From Solenopsis invicta (lineage: Eukaryota; Arthropoda; Insecta; Hymenoptera; Formicidae), in the NCBI RefSeq assembly GCF_016802725.1, contig NC_052676.1, forward strand, positions 6,589,433-6,653,432: 64,000 nucleotides of DNA, read 5' to 3'. The position numbers were made by a program, and so were the translations under genes. Each line of letters opens with the position of its first letter. Position 1 is the first letter of the stretch. The notes beneath the pieces were generated by a model, which had not been told where the DNA came from, searched no databases, and saw only the letters and a program-made list of their open reading frames with translations. Below, in pieces: positions 47,457 through 56,363 of this stretch.

Positions 47457-49595
47457 ATGAGCATGGATTTTGAGAGTGCCGTCCGACTGCAAGTCGAACT
47501 GCGTGGCCGTATAGCCAACGCGGCGGAGAACATGCGAAAGCTCGGTGCCGCGAATATTACAGTCGACGTGATCGAGAACCGCCTCCAGTTGCTCGACAAA
47601 AATTGGGAGAGGTTCGAGGCCAGGCACGTAGAATTACACAGTAAGTACTGGGATGATCACGAGGATAGTGATTATTTTCACGACGGTTACGCATCCGAAA
47701 GCGAGGAAGTCTATCTGTCGCAACGCACCGTGCTTACCGCGTTACGACGCTCGCTCGCCGGGAATACTGCTGGAGCGGAACCGCGATCGCCCGCGAGTGA
47801 GCCTCCGCAGTTGTCGTCATACGCTCCTCGCACGACCTTGCCCAAAATTACCGTGCCGAACTTCTCGGGCAAATTCGAAGATTGGCCGTCATTTCGCGAC
47901 CTTTTTCACTCGATCATAGGGAACGATCGGCATCTTTCCGACGTCGAGAAACTGCATTATTTGCGAACGTGTTTAGAGAAGGAGGCCACTTCGCTCATTA
48001 AACCGCTGCCTATCGTAGGCGAAAATTACCAACGGGCTTGGAATCGGCTTCAGGAATACTATGAGAACAAGCGCTTGTTAGTTCGCTCGTGTTTCGCGAA
48101 TTTTTCCTCGCTCAGCAAAATGAAGAACGGTTCGGCGAGTGAGTTGCGAAGGCTCTATCTGGGAGCCACCGGAACGATTGACAACCTCGAGTGCATCGGC
48201 CGACCAATCACGAATTGCGAGGATTTTTTCGTTCACTCCGTGGTCGACCGACTCGAGCCAAGTTCGCGTCTCGATTGGGAGGAACTGCTCCGGGATCGTA
48301 CGGATCCGCCGTCGTACGCAGAGTTAAAATTATTTCTGGAGCAGCGGTTGCGAGTGCTGGAAGCAGTACAACCGCCAAAGCCAGAGAGCAGCGTAACAAA
48401 GGCCACTTCTGGCGACGCGAAAGCGACACGCGTTCACCACGTGAAGGGCCAGGAGCAGAAGCGGAGCCGTTGCCCACTGTGCAAAGCCGAGCATTTCCTA
48501 ATGCAGTGCGAAGTATACCGGAAGAAGACTCCTCCAGAGCGCATGCACTACGTGCAGGAGGAGAGCCTTTGTCGCAATTGCCTCGGGTCACATCGGGCGA
48601 GCGAGTGTCCATCAAAGAGATCGTGCGCGGTGTGCGGGGAGCGTCATCATTCCTCGCTCCACGATGCCTCCCGCGAAGTCGCGCTCGCGAGCACGTCGCA
48701 TCACGCCGGCCGGTCGGCGCGCGAGCCGGCAACCGCGCTGCTAGCTACAGCTCGTATCCGCGTGATCGACCGTTTCGGAGGGGAACATGCGGCTCGCGCG
48801 CTAGTCGATCCTAGCGCAGAAACTTTTCTCATCACTGAGGCCTTGGCGCAGCGATTAAGATTGCCGCGCTCTCGTGCTGCTCACGCGATCTTCGGTGTTT
48901 GCGAAGTACAGACCGCTGTTTCGCGGGGAAAGGTAAGGCTCGCCTTTACCTCGCGCCTGGATGGACCAACAGTGACGATCAAGGCGCTCGTGGTGCCTCG
49001 CCTCACCATTTACACGAGCGACGGCAGTGACAGCGCCGGCAACTGGCCCCATCTGCGCGGACTGGAGTTGGCCGACCCTGACTACCTAGCCAATGATCCC
49101 ATTGAGGTGCTGTTCGGCGTCGGTGCCTGTGCTGCTATTCTCCGCGACGGCCTTCGACGTGGAGGTCCGAACCAGCCTATCGGACAAAGGACTATTTTAG
49201 GCTGGATAATATTGGGTGATCTCACGGACGAGGACAAGGACGGGCCTCCTCGCTCGAGCTCGCTGCAGTGCTCCGTAGGAGACGACCTGTCACTAAGCGT
49301 GCGCCGGTTCTGGGAGCAGGAGGAGCTTCCGTCCGCAACGAACATTCCCCTTAACCCCGATGAGCAGGCGGCGGAGGACTACTTCGTCAAGACTCATCGT
49401 CGCTTGCAGGATGGGCGGTACGTTGTGAGCCTCCCGCTGATGGAGCCTCTACCGGACTTCTCGAGCTCTCGCACTACGGCGCTTCGCGTCTTAACGCACG
49501 TCGAAAGGCGACTCGACCGCGACGCGACCATGAGGAAGATGTACACCGAGTTCCTGCGAGGTCCACGAGGATCTGCGACACATGTCACTCGCTAA
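47457..49595 (+). CDS. gag: Gag, aspartic protease and N-terminal Pol of the BEL/Pao element
   Basis: Open frame of 712 residues starting at ATG 47,457, about 120 bp after the LTR. Residues 1-100 look helical. About 128-270 is the capsid-like region of BEL Gag (DUF1759 type, starting PKITVPNFSGKFEDW). Three zinc knuckles follow at about 338-402: two CX2CX3HX4C and one CX2CX3HX4H. The protease region starts near 447 with ALVDPSAETFLI; the usual D-S/T-G triplet reads D-P-S, so activity is doubtful, though BEL proteases vary here. From about 600 the sequence leads into the reverse transcriptase. Near 49,556-49,561 a one-base shift moves the Pol frame to the next frame, and the last 12 or so residues before the stop at 49,595 are out of frame. 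Gag itself has no visible break. Confidence 0.88.
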   Translation: MSMDFESAVRLQVELRGRIANAAENMRKLGAANITVDVIENRLQLLDKNWERFEARHVELHSKYWDDHEDSDYFHDGYASESEEVYLSQRTVLTALRRSLAGNTAGAEPRSPASEPPQLSSYAPRTTLPKITVPNFSGKFEDWPSFRDLFHSIIGNDRHLSDVEKLHYLRTCLEKEATSLIKPLPIVGENYQRAWNRLQEYYENKRLLVRSCFANFSSLSKMKNGSASELRRLYLGATGTIDNLECIGRPITNCEDFFVHSVVDRLEPSSRLDWEELLRDRTDPPSYAELKLFLEQRLRVLEAVQPPKPESSVTKATSGDAKATRVHHVKGQEQKRSRCPLCKAEHFLMQCEVYRKKTPPERMHYVQEESLCRNCLGSHRASECPSKRSCAVCGERHHSSLHDASREVALASTSHHAGRSAREPATALLATARIRVIDRFGGEHAARALVDPSAETFLITEALAQRLRLPRSRAAHAIFGVCEVQTAVSRGKVRLAFTSRLDGPTVTIKALVVPRLTIYTSDGSDSAGNWPHLRGLELADPDYLANDPIEVLFGVGACAAILRDGLRRGGPNQPIGQRTILGWIILGDLTDEDKDGPPRSSSLQCSVGDDLSLSVRRFWEQEELPSATNIPLNPDEQAAEDYFVKTHRRLQDGRYVVSLPLMEPLPDFSSSRTTALRVLTHVERRLDRDATMRKMYTEFLRGPRGSATHVTR

Positions 49596-49941
49596 TCCCT
49601 CGCATGATTGCCTCGCCAGTCGAACGTGCTATCTCCCTCATCATGGCGTGCTGCGTGCTGCGAGCGCCTCCACCAATTTGAGAGTCGTCTTTAATGGCTC
49701 TTCTAGCCTCGCTTCCGGTGGGTCCCTAAATGAACATCTCCTTCCGGGACCGAACCTGCTGCCAGCCCTAGCAGACGTTCTCCTCCGGTGGCGTGCGCAT
49801 AAGTACGTCATAGCCTCGGACATCGAGAAGATGTTCAGGCAGATCCAGGTTCATCAGGCCGATCGTGACCTGCAACGTATTCTCTGGCGTCACAACAGAA
49901 CCGACGACGTCAGGGAATATCAACTCAACACGGTCACCTAG
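49561..49941 (+). pseudogene. pol: Reverse transcriptase, N-terminal part (frame-shifted fragment)
   Basis: In the frame next to gag, recognisable RT begins at about 49,561. It includes CYLPHHGVLR, LRVVFNGSS, the GP-LLPALADVLLRWR helix and SDIEKMFRQIQVH, where the Asp is the first catalytic aspartate of the palm. It ends at TAG 49,939-49,941. The bases around the stop suggest loss of a few codons as well as the stop itself. The preceding join to the gag frame needs a one-base frameshift. Confidence 0.85.
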
Positions 49942-50256
49942 GCCTGCGCTCCGTTCTTGGCCATGAGAACTCTCAGGCAGTTGGCCGATGACGAGGAGAC
50001 CGCTTATCCCCTCGGAGCGGCGACTCTACGGCGGGACGTCTACATGGATGACGTCCTCACCGGCGCCGCCACATACAAGGAAGCGAAAGAGATTCAACGG
50101 CAGCTGGCATGCATCTGCTCGGCGGGCGGATTCCCCCTGAAGAAGTGGTCGGCGAACGATGCCGCCCTTCTGGAGGAAATCCCGCCAGCCGACCGGCTGA
50201 CATCATCCTCTCTTTCGTGGCTACCTCTCGAAAGCCATCCTACTCTCGGGTTGTAA
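49942..50256 (+). pseudogene. pol: Reverse transcriptase, catalytic YMDD part
   Basis: Same frame as the previous piece, between TAG 49,939 and TAA 50,254-50,256. Starts ACAPFLAMRTLRQLA and contains YMDDVLTG, the two-aspartate active site, then GGFPLKKWSAND. Sequence on both sides of the TAA continues the same protein, so the TAA is a nonsense mutation and not a gene end. Confidence 0.87.
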
Positions 50257-51612
50257 TGGCACCCGACTTCAGATCACTTTACCTTCTTATTTAGTGAAGT
50301 TTCAGAGGCGGCTCCCACGAAGCGCTCCGTTCTCTCTCAGACTGCCCGGATGTTTGATCCGCTTGGATGGTTGGCTCCCGCCGTGGTCAGAGCCAAAATT
50401 CATATTCAGACAACGTGGCTTCAGGGTCTTGGCTGGGATGACCCGTTGGCTGACGCAGACGCCACTGCTTGGAGAGCGTTTCAGTCCGAGCTCCACCTGC
50501 TGCAGCGGATTCGCGTTCCGAGGTGGCTGCGGTGCTCCTTCGATCATGTCCAGCTGGAGCTCCACGGGTTTGCTGACGCTTCCGAGCGGGCGTACGCGGC
50601 GGTCGCCTATCTTTGCGTGCGATCTGCTGAGGAGAGCTCCAGCTCAATTATCATGGCCAAGACTAGGGTGGCGCCTCTGAAGCAGGTCTCGCTGCCTCGT
50701 CTGGAGCTTGCCGGTGCTGCTTTGCTGGCGCGCCTGGTCTCACATGTGCAGTCCGCGCTGAGTCTGCAGAGCGTGCCGGTCTTCCTCTGGTCCGACTCTA
50801 CCGTGGCCTTGAGGAGTTGGATCCAGGGACACCCTTCTCGATGGACGACGTATGTGGCCAATCGCGTGGCGGAAATCCAGCGAACGATCCCAGGAGCTCA
50901 TTGGCGACATGTGCCGGGCTGCGATAATCCGGCCGATTGCGCTTCCAGGGGAGTACGGCCGGGCGAGCTCGTGGCTCACCCGCTGTGGTGGTCGGGCCCT
51001 GGCTGGCTAACGAAGGAGATGACTGAGTGGCCTCCCTCCGCCTTCCCTGCGGACCGGGAGCTGCCCGAGGTGCGCATTCGGTCCCATCACATGGAGGTCG
51101 ATCCTGAGGAGCCGGCTTGGATGACCCGATTCTCCGGGCTGAATCGACTGATCCGCGTCGCTGCCTGGTGTCGACGGTGGCTGGGCGGCGTTCGGCCGGC
51201 TGTTGAGGGTGGAGAAGCGTCCCTCAACGTGGACGAGCTGGAGGCTGCTCGCCTGTCACTGATACGGCTAACGCAGTCGGTCTGGTGGGAGAGGCGGCTG
51301 GTCGCGGTCGAGCGTGATCAGGCGCTGCCGAGGGGGAGTTCTCTAGTCAAGCTGAGCCCGTTCCTGGACGAACGGGGAATTCTGCGAGTGGGCGGACGAT
51401 TGCGGCACTCGCTATTGTCTTACGACGAGAAGCATCCCGTGATTCTACCGAGGAGGGCTCATCTGACGCGGCTCGTTATCGAGGACTGCCACCGCGCAGC
51501 GCTGCACGGTGGAACTCAGGCGACCTTGGGCCTGATCCAACAGCGGTACTGGATCCCTGGGGGGAGAGCGGCAGTTAAGGCCGTCATCCACCGTTGTCTG
51601 CCCTGTGTGTGA
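50257..51612 (+). pseudogene. pol: RT connection, RNase H and integrase zinc-binding part of Pol
   Basis: About 450 open codons from the TAA to TGA 51,610-51,612. RMFDPLGWLAP opens the Pao-type connection region. The RNase H acidic residues are visible in order: GFADASE, SLPRLELAGA, LWSDSTVAL and NPADCASRG. Further on, an HHCC zinc-binding domain of integrase is seen: H in EDCHRAALHGG with CLPC about 45 residues later. This is the longest intact stretch of pol. The TGA at its end stands where one C-to-T change in a CpG would turn CGA into a stop. Confidence 0.87.
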
Positions 51613-51975
51613 TGGCGGGCGGCAACGCCGACGCAGAGAATGGCCGATCTCCCGTGACCTCGCGTGGTTCCCTCTCGACCCTTCCTACACGCAGGGGTCG
51701 ACTACGCGGGGCCAGTCATGCTGCGGACAAGCCGGGGGCGGGGGCATAAGGCGTACAAGGCCTTCGTAGCCGTGTTTGTCTGCCTGAACTCTCGCGCCGT
51801 TCATCTTGAAGTCGTTTCCGACTACTCGTCAGAAGCGTTTCTCGCGGCCTTGAAACGCTTCACTTCTTGTCGGGAACTGTGCCATACCCTGTACTCTGAC
51901 TGCGGTACTAATTTTATAGGTGGCGATCGTCAGTTGCGCGACCTCTTCGCAGACAGCACCGTGGAGGGTAGGTGA
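51613..51975 (+). pseudogene. pol: Integrase catalytic core, first part
   Basis: Continues the same frame through a second TGA at 51,655-51,657 (again a likely CGA origin) to TGA at 51,973-51,975. It carries the first catalytic Asp in AGVDYAGP and the second in YSDCGTNF. The position after that Asp is Cys, where most relatives have Asn or Asp. Long frame continuity across the stops shows nonsense mutations in one ancestral gene. Confidence 0.85.
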
Positions 51976-52151
51976 GTGACGAACGGTTTGAGCAATCAGG
52001 GAATACGGTGGCGCTTTAATCCGCCTGCGGCGCCTCACTTTGGTGGTCTCTGGGAGGCTGCCGTCAAATCTATGAAGCACCACCTCCGGCGGGTGCTAGG
52101 TGAGACAACTCTCACCTTCGAGGAAATGACGACGCGCGCCTTCTCGCGCAG
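51976..52151 (+). pseudogene. pol: Integrase catalytic core, last part
   Basis: In the same frame up to about 52,135, with APHFGGLWEAAVKSMKHH, where the Glu completes the D,D,E triad. Near 52,132-52,140, within 'acgacgcgcgccttctcgcg', the coding frame moves to the third frame by a small indel. The original frame then ends at TGA 52,165-52,167. Confidence 0.83.
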
Positions 52152-52625
52152 GTGGAGGCCTGCATGAATTCAAGGCCGTTGCAGGCCCTCTCGGATGACC
52201 CGGAGGACTTGGCCGCTCTCACCCCGGGCCACTTCCTCGTGGGATCGGCCATCAGCGTCGTGCCGGAGCCATCCTTACGGGACGAACCCGCTGGCCGCCT
52301 CGGCCGGTGGCAGCTAGTGCAGAGTATGCGGGATCAGCTGTGGGATAGGTGGTCGCAGGAATACCTCCACGCTCTTAGCCATCGACCTAAGTGGTGGACG
52401 ACCAACTCCGACATCGAAGTAGGTCGCCTGTGCCTACTGAGGAGCGAGATCAGCCCTCCGACCAAGTGACCTCTTGCGAGGGTCATTAGCGTGCGTCCAG
52501 GCGACGATGGGCGAGTCCGCGTCGTAACAGTGCGTACGGCAACTTCCGAGCTGACTCGCCCTATCGCTAAGCTGGTGCTCCTACCGGTGTCGTCGTCCGG
52601 CGATTGCGAGGCCGGTATCAATTAG
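52140..52625 (+). pseudogene. pol: Integrase C-terminal domain and pol end
   Basis: After the shift the frame reads MNSRPLQALS, then the Trp-rich tail typical of BEL/Pao integrases (WQLVQSMRDQLWDRWSQEYL). A premature TGA at 52,467-52,469 probably replaces a Trp codon. Beyond it the same frame continues through a basic strand-rich stretch (RVRVVTVRTA) to the natural-looking stop TAG at 52,623-52,625, only 31 bp before the 3' LTR. Confidence 0.83.
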
Positions 52626-52645
52626 TCGTTGACCGCATCAACGAC

Positions 52646-52656
52646 GGCGGGCGGAA
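52646..52656 (+). other. Polypurine tract
   Basis: 'ggcgggcggaa' lies immediately before the 3' LTR. This is the position where plus-strand DNA synthesis is primed in LTR retrotransposons. It contains two C residues, so it is a purine-rich and not pure purine tract. Confidence 0.55.
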
Positions 52657-53208
52657 TGTTGCGGAACGCCGCAATTTTCAGCTTCTTTCCCAATTATTGA
52701 TTCCGAAGCCAAGAATGTTGCGAAGCGCTAAAATTATCATTTTTCAAATTCCGGCGATCAATTCTTGGCTTTGGAGTCAACATGTTGTTATTTGCCGGTC
52801 GGAGCGGAGCGGTGAGCTCGGTCTGGCGTCCGCGTGATCGCGCGCGTGGTCGCGCGATGCGCGCTGTAGCCGACTAATTGACGTTCGATACGCGACGATC
52901 TCACGTATTCGAACGGCTAAGCCCGGCACGATTTGTTCCCTGAGAGACCGCGAAAAGTTCACGTGAGACCCTCGGGACGGATCGTGTCGTGGGCTATATA
53001 GGTTCCCGCAAACGGCGGGAGCGCGCCATTCTTCGCAGTCGGGTTCCGAGACGTATCGTGGTCACAGAAAGCGATTATCTCAGTGCGAAATAAAAGATAT
53101 ATTTTTTTTCGAACGCAACAAGCACATTCGAAGCAATTCAATCGGCATCTCCATCCCGCCAAATAGCATCAGTGCCAAAAAGCGCGCTCCAGTGCCGTTC
53201 AGCGCACA
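52657..53208 (+). repeat. 3' LTR of the BEL/Pao element
   Basis: 552 bp, offset 5,872 bp from the 5' LTR and identical except for six transitions, all in the first 330 bp. TATA box at 52,995-53,000 and AATAAA at 53,089-53,094. Confidence 0.95.
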
Positions 53209-53213
53209 GTACA

Positions 53214-54024
53214 TTTATTCGTGGAAAGACATTTATTTCTTCATCATATGATGCAATGTTAATTACAATTATTTTTTAAGTACTGCGTAAAATGAATGTT
53301 TCTTTATTAAAGAACCAAATTCTCTCTGTTACTATTAAACATCTTTTTTAAGTAAAAATATGATTGTGCAAAATATGGGCATAAACGTATTGATATGTAT
53401 TAATATCAATGTTAATGTAAATAATTCAGACTATAATAAATAAAAAATTACGCGAAAGTAGACGTAATTAATCATTCTCGACCCCTGTTCTGGATGCAAC
53501 AAACGCGATACGCGTCAGATTTTATTTACAGCAAAATGGATGTTAGCACGGACAACAACCTACATACATCCATCTCTCGAGAAATGGATGTAGGTTGTTG
53601 TCCGTGCTAACCACCACACTGTTTTTAACGGCGGGTTGCAAAATGGATGTGACACGTAGTTCCCATTCTGGCCAGAATAGATGTGCGTCACTAGTGTACG
53701 GGAGTTTCGAAGCGTTATAGGAAAAAGGCCGCCGTAGCCGCTCTCAGGTTCCTCTCTGCTTGCGTTGACCAATTCGCCGTCGTGCATTAACCAATGAGTC
53801 GTAGAAACATTAACTGACATTAACTTCGTTTTGTTACAACGCAAATTGAAGTTGGTATATTACAGAACTTGTTAAGATTAAACATATCCAAATATTACAT
53901 GTAGGTGTAAGAATTTAAGGTGAATAATGTTGCTAAATAGATTTCACCCCAAAAATAATAAGTTCATGATGAATCAAACCATATGCGCTTATTAATTTGG
54001 CGGAAATCCCTCTACTTTATATTA
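53214..54024. other. Intergenic DNA with a moderately GC-rich patch
   Basis: AT-rich to about 53,480, then a 350-bp patch of higher GC that includes the hairpin at 53,542-53,611 and a 14-bp palindrome 'attctggccagaat' at 53,665-53,678. The word 'gcaaaatggatgt' occurs at 53,531 and again near 53,637, which suggests a dispersed repeat. No gene is supported; a 94-codon minus-strand frame here runs through the hairpin and is probably chance. Confidence 0.5.
53542..53611. repeat. Perfect 24-bp inverted repeat (strong hairpin)
   Basis: Left arm 53,542-53,565 begins 'gttagcacggacaacaacct'; right arm 53,588-53,611 is its exact reverse complement. The 22-bp loop itself contains 'acatccat' and 'atggatgt', which can extend pairing with a 4-base offset. 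Such near-perfect arms imply a recent fold-back insertion or an arm-templated correction event. Confidence 0.9.
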
Positions 54025-54155
54025 CCTAAGCAGAACAGGGAGTCATCACGACGTCAAAATGATTGCAAAATGATCATTAAAAGTCACTTTTTGATCAATT
54101 ACGATTCACTTTGATGTTATTTTGGCATTATTGTAACTCGTTCTGTTTGTGTAGG
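54025..54155. repeat. Fold-back (MITE-like) element with CCTA...TAGG ends
   Basis: The ends are 'cctaagcagaacagggagt' and the imperfect reverse complement of 'gttctgtttgtgtagg'. The arms match imperfectly along most of their length, including 'gtcaaaatgattgcaaaatga' against 'tcaaagtgaatcg...aaaata'. The element is about 131 bp, has no coding capacity, and looks like a non-autonomous DNA transposon. No clear target-site duplication was established. Confidence 0.5.
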
Positions 54156-55339
54156 GACCTATCTTATAATAATAGATGACTTTACCTTAATTGTTTAAAA
54201 TCTTATAATTTTTAAAATATGTAAAAAATTTATTTTTTATTATAAGATAAATATAAGTTTTTTTTTCACTAGGCATAGTGAGTTAATCGCAACAAATTAA
54301 TTAATAAGGGAAAAGGAGGGGGAAGGAGTAATAAAAAAGCTTCAGAACGCAATCCTTCTGACTTGCAAATTTATTTGTTCTCGGCATGAAAACGCGTTGG
54401 TTCATAGACATCGTAATAGTTTACATACGCGCGTTCTGTCCCTCGTTAATAATGATCGATCAGCTTCGTGATTAACGCTAGTTTTTAAAGAATATCGACC
54501 GGGCCCTATTTTTAACGCGGGATTCGCAATTTAATCGGTCACTTAGTGCCATGGCGTTCGTATATTTTCTCTCCTTTAAAAATATGCGCTACGTTTCTGT
54601 CGTCGCTATTATAATTAAATACACGTGACGTATGTACATACACACTTCTTCGCATTAATCGCACCCCACATTTTATGGCAAACTCATCCGTAACGCTCTC
54701 CACCGTTGATGCCGAGTCTCTAATAATGGAAGATACTTAATCGTTCACCGTCGAAAAACGCCTTCTCGCTTACAAATTTATTGGGGTTATGCTTTCCTCC
54801 CTTTGTCTCCTTCCATTTAGTTATCCCCCTTAAGAGAATTGATCCTATCCTCGGAATTGATTAGATATTGACTACTTTCAAGATTCGTTGCGTGGAATTT
54901 TTGTTCCTTAAAGCGACACGGACGATAGCATTCTTATCCTGTTATCTTAAATTATTAATCGTGATTATAATAACGCGCCCCGTGTGAACACTAATTATAA
55001 TTATAACTAATTAGTAGCGAGTTTGGACACTTCACCCTTGAAATACTTTTCGTAACATAAGTTTTTCGTCCATTTGTTCTTTATATACCTGTATAAACAT
55101 ATCCAGATAGTCAATCTGTTAAAAAGCAAATTTTTCACAATGTGTACGACAAATTTTGTCAACAGAATACCAGCAGAAATCTATAAGACGGTGACAGATT
55201 AATTGGAAAACTGAGCAGAAACTTTTGCTTCATGTATTAAATAATATACACATTCATAAAAGAATTGTTTAACTTTAATGTATAATCTTTTATTTTTGTC
55301 TTCGTTTTTCAAATAATAAGATTTTAATTTTAAATGTTG
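54156..55339. other. AT-rich non-coding DNA
   Basis: No gene, RNA gene or strong repeat seen. A small palindrome 'tcactaggcatagtga' lies near 54,269. Composition is typical of insect intron or intergenic sequence. Confidence 0.5.
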
Positions 55340-55697
55340 GTGTTTAGATTTCAAACGCTAAGACCCGTTTGTGTCAATGTAGCTTGACTTTAAATTCGGT
55401 TTAACATACCTTCTGTCTTTTTTCTAATTCTAAGAAATAGCAGTTAAGTAAGTTAAATCGAATCTAAAGTTTAGTTAAATTAATGTAAATGGGCTCAATG
55501 CGTTTAAAGTTGAAACATTTTTAATAGCTTTAAACATTTTATGGTTATTTACGTCAATGTAGATTTGATCTCAGTCTGACTTATTTTTTATCTTTTTCTC
55601 CGAATTGGAATGAGAAAAAGACAAAGATCAAGTTAAACCGAGATCAGAATTGATTTAGATCGGTGGAAATGGACATGCGTATTTCCAATCTAAACAC
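55340..55697. repeat. Compound fold-back element, two adjacent imperfect hairpins
   Basis: First hairpin, about 55,353-55,505: 'aaacgctaagacccgtttg' pairs imperfectly with 'taaatgggctcaatgcgttt', and 'aaattcggtttaac' with 'gttaaatcgaatct'. Second hairpin, about 55,543-55,672: 'gatctcagtctgacttatt' and 'tatctttttctc' pair with 'gagaaaaagacaaagatca' and 'aaaccgagatcag'. Both left arms carry 'gtcaatgtag', so the hairpins are related. The outermost words 'tgtttagatt' (55,341-55,350) and 'aatctaaacac' (near 55,687-55,697) are inverted copies and may be the ends of the whole unit. Confidence 0.55.
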
Positions 55698-56217
55698 TGT
55701 ATAAAATTAAAACATATTTGAGAAGTGGAAGTAGAAATAAAATATTTTATTACTTTAAAATTAAATAATTCTTTTCTTAGCATACATTCTATTTAAATAG
55801 TTATAAAATAACAGATTGTGCTAACAATTTGCTGTTAGATTATGTCGACAGCCTCTGCTGGCAAAACATAAACTTAACGTGGAAGCAGATGACACCAATT
55901 TCAAATATTTTGCTCGAATTTACTAGCAAACTGCTGGTGTACTGCTAATATTTTATTTATTAGGATATAAAAGATAATTACGTGTGCATATTCGACTACG
56001 CATAAATTAGAATTATGAATATTTTTATGAACAGTTAAAGATCATGCGAGCGACAAAAGAGATAAGACAAAAGTTGCGTTCGGAGAGAACGCTATCAGTG
56101 CTATTGCTTCATTCTATCATTGTTTTGTATCTGATGATCGATAAAGATAGAATGTTATAAATAGCGCGCCCGCCGAACGCGGTTAAAATTTAAGTGCCTG
56201 AATTAATTAATCAAACT
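55698..56217. other. AT-rich non-coding DNA
   Basis: No gene seen. Contains Gln/Leu-like short frames only. The stretch with 'tttgctgttagattatgtcg' near 55,830 weakly resembles the reverse complement of sequence near 55,120-55,190 and may be another degraded repeat. Confidence 0.4.
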
Positions 56218-56363
56218 ACTTAGCAAACACCAAGTTATAGTTAAATATTACTTATAATTTCCCAATAATGTAACTGTTATATAACGAGTGTGTCATATAA
56301 CGAGTGTGTTACATTGTTGAGTGGGAAATTACAACTAACATTTACGTAACTTAGTGTTTATTG
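56218..56363. repeat. Fold-back (MITE-like) element, copy 1 of a family
   Basis: Left end 'acttagcaaacaccaagtta' and right end 'taacttagtgtttattgg' are imperfect inverted copies. Inner arms 'aatttcccaataatgtaac' and 'gttacattgttgagtgggaaatt' pair over more than 15 bases. The centre holds 'gttatataacgagtgtgtca' type repeats. It shares termini and inner motifs with the element at 59,264-59,421. Confidence 0.65.

Larger units (their letters stand above)
46785..53208 (+). mobile_element. BEL/Pao-type LTR retrotransposon, full length, coding-defective
   Basis: The 6,424-bp element is flanked by 5-bp near-duplicates (gtata at 46,780-46,784; gtaca at 53,209-53,213; one mismatch). The two LTRs are equal in length (552 bp) and begin TG and end CA. 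A primer-binding site follows the 5' LTR and a purine-rich tract precedes the 3' LTR. Gag and Pol lie in the order gag, aspartic protease, reverse transcriptase, RNase H, integrase, which with three zinc knuckles and the Pao-type pol end points to BEL/Pao. At least six in-frame stops and two frameshifts in pol mean it cannot make a working polyprotein. Internal GC content is far higher than in the surrounding DNA. Confidence 0.95.

Noticed and set aside
48191..48814. 207-codon plus-strand and 174-codon minus-strand frames
   Set aside because: Both overlap gag, which has clear zinc knuckles. GC-rich DNA leaves alternative frames open.
49939..52469. Stop-codon readthrough or programmed frameshifting as an expression strategy in pol
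   Set aside because: Six stops and two shifts of different kinds are too many. BEL/Pao elements normally use a single gag-pol frame, so decay is the simpler explanation.
46780..53213. LTR pair as a segmental duplication unrelated to transposition
   Set aside because: TG/CA ends, primer-binding site, purine-rich tract, near-matching 5-bp flanks and gag-pol content all fit a retrotransposon.
53560..53844. 94-codon minus-strand frame
   Set aside because: Its start runs through the perfect hairpin and no domain is visible.
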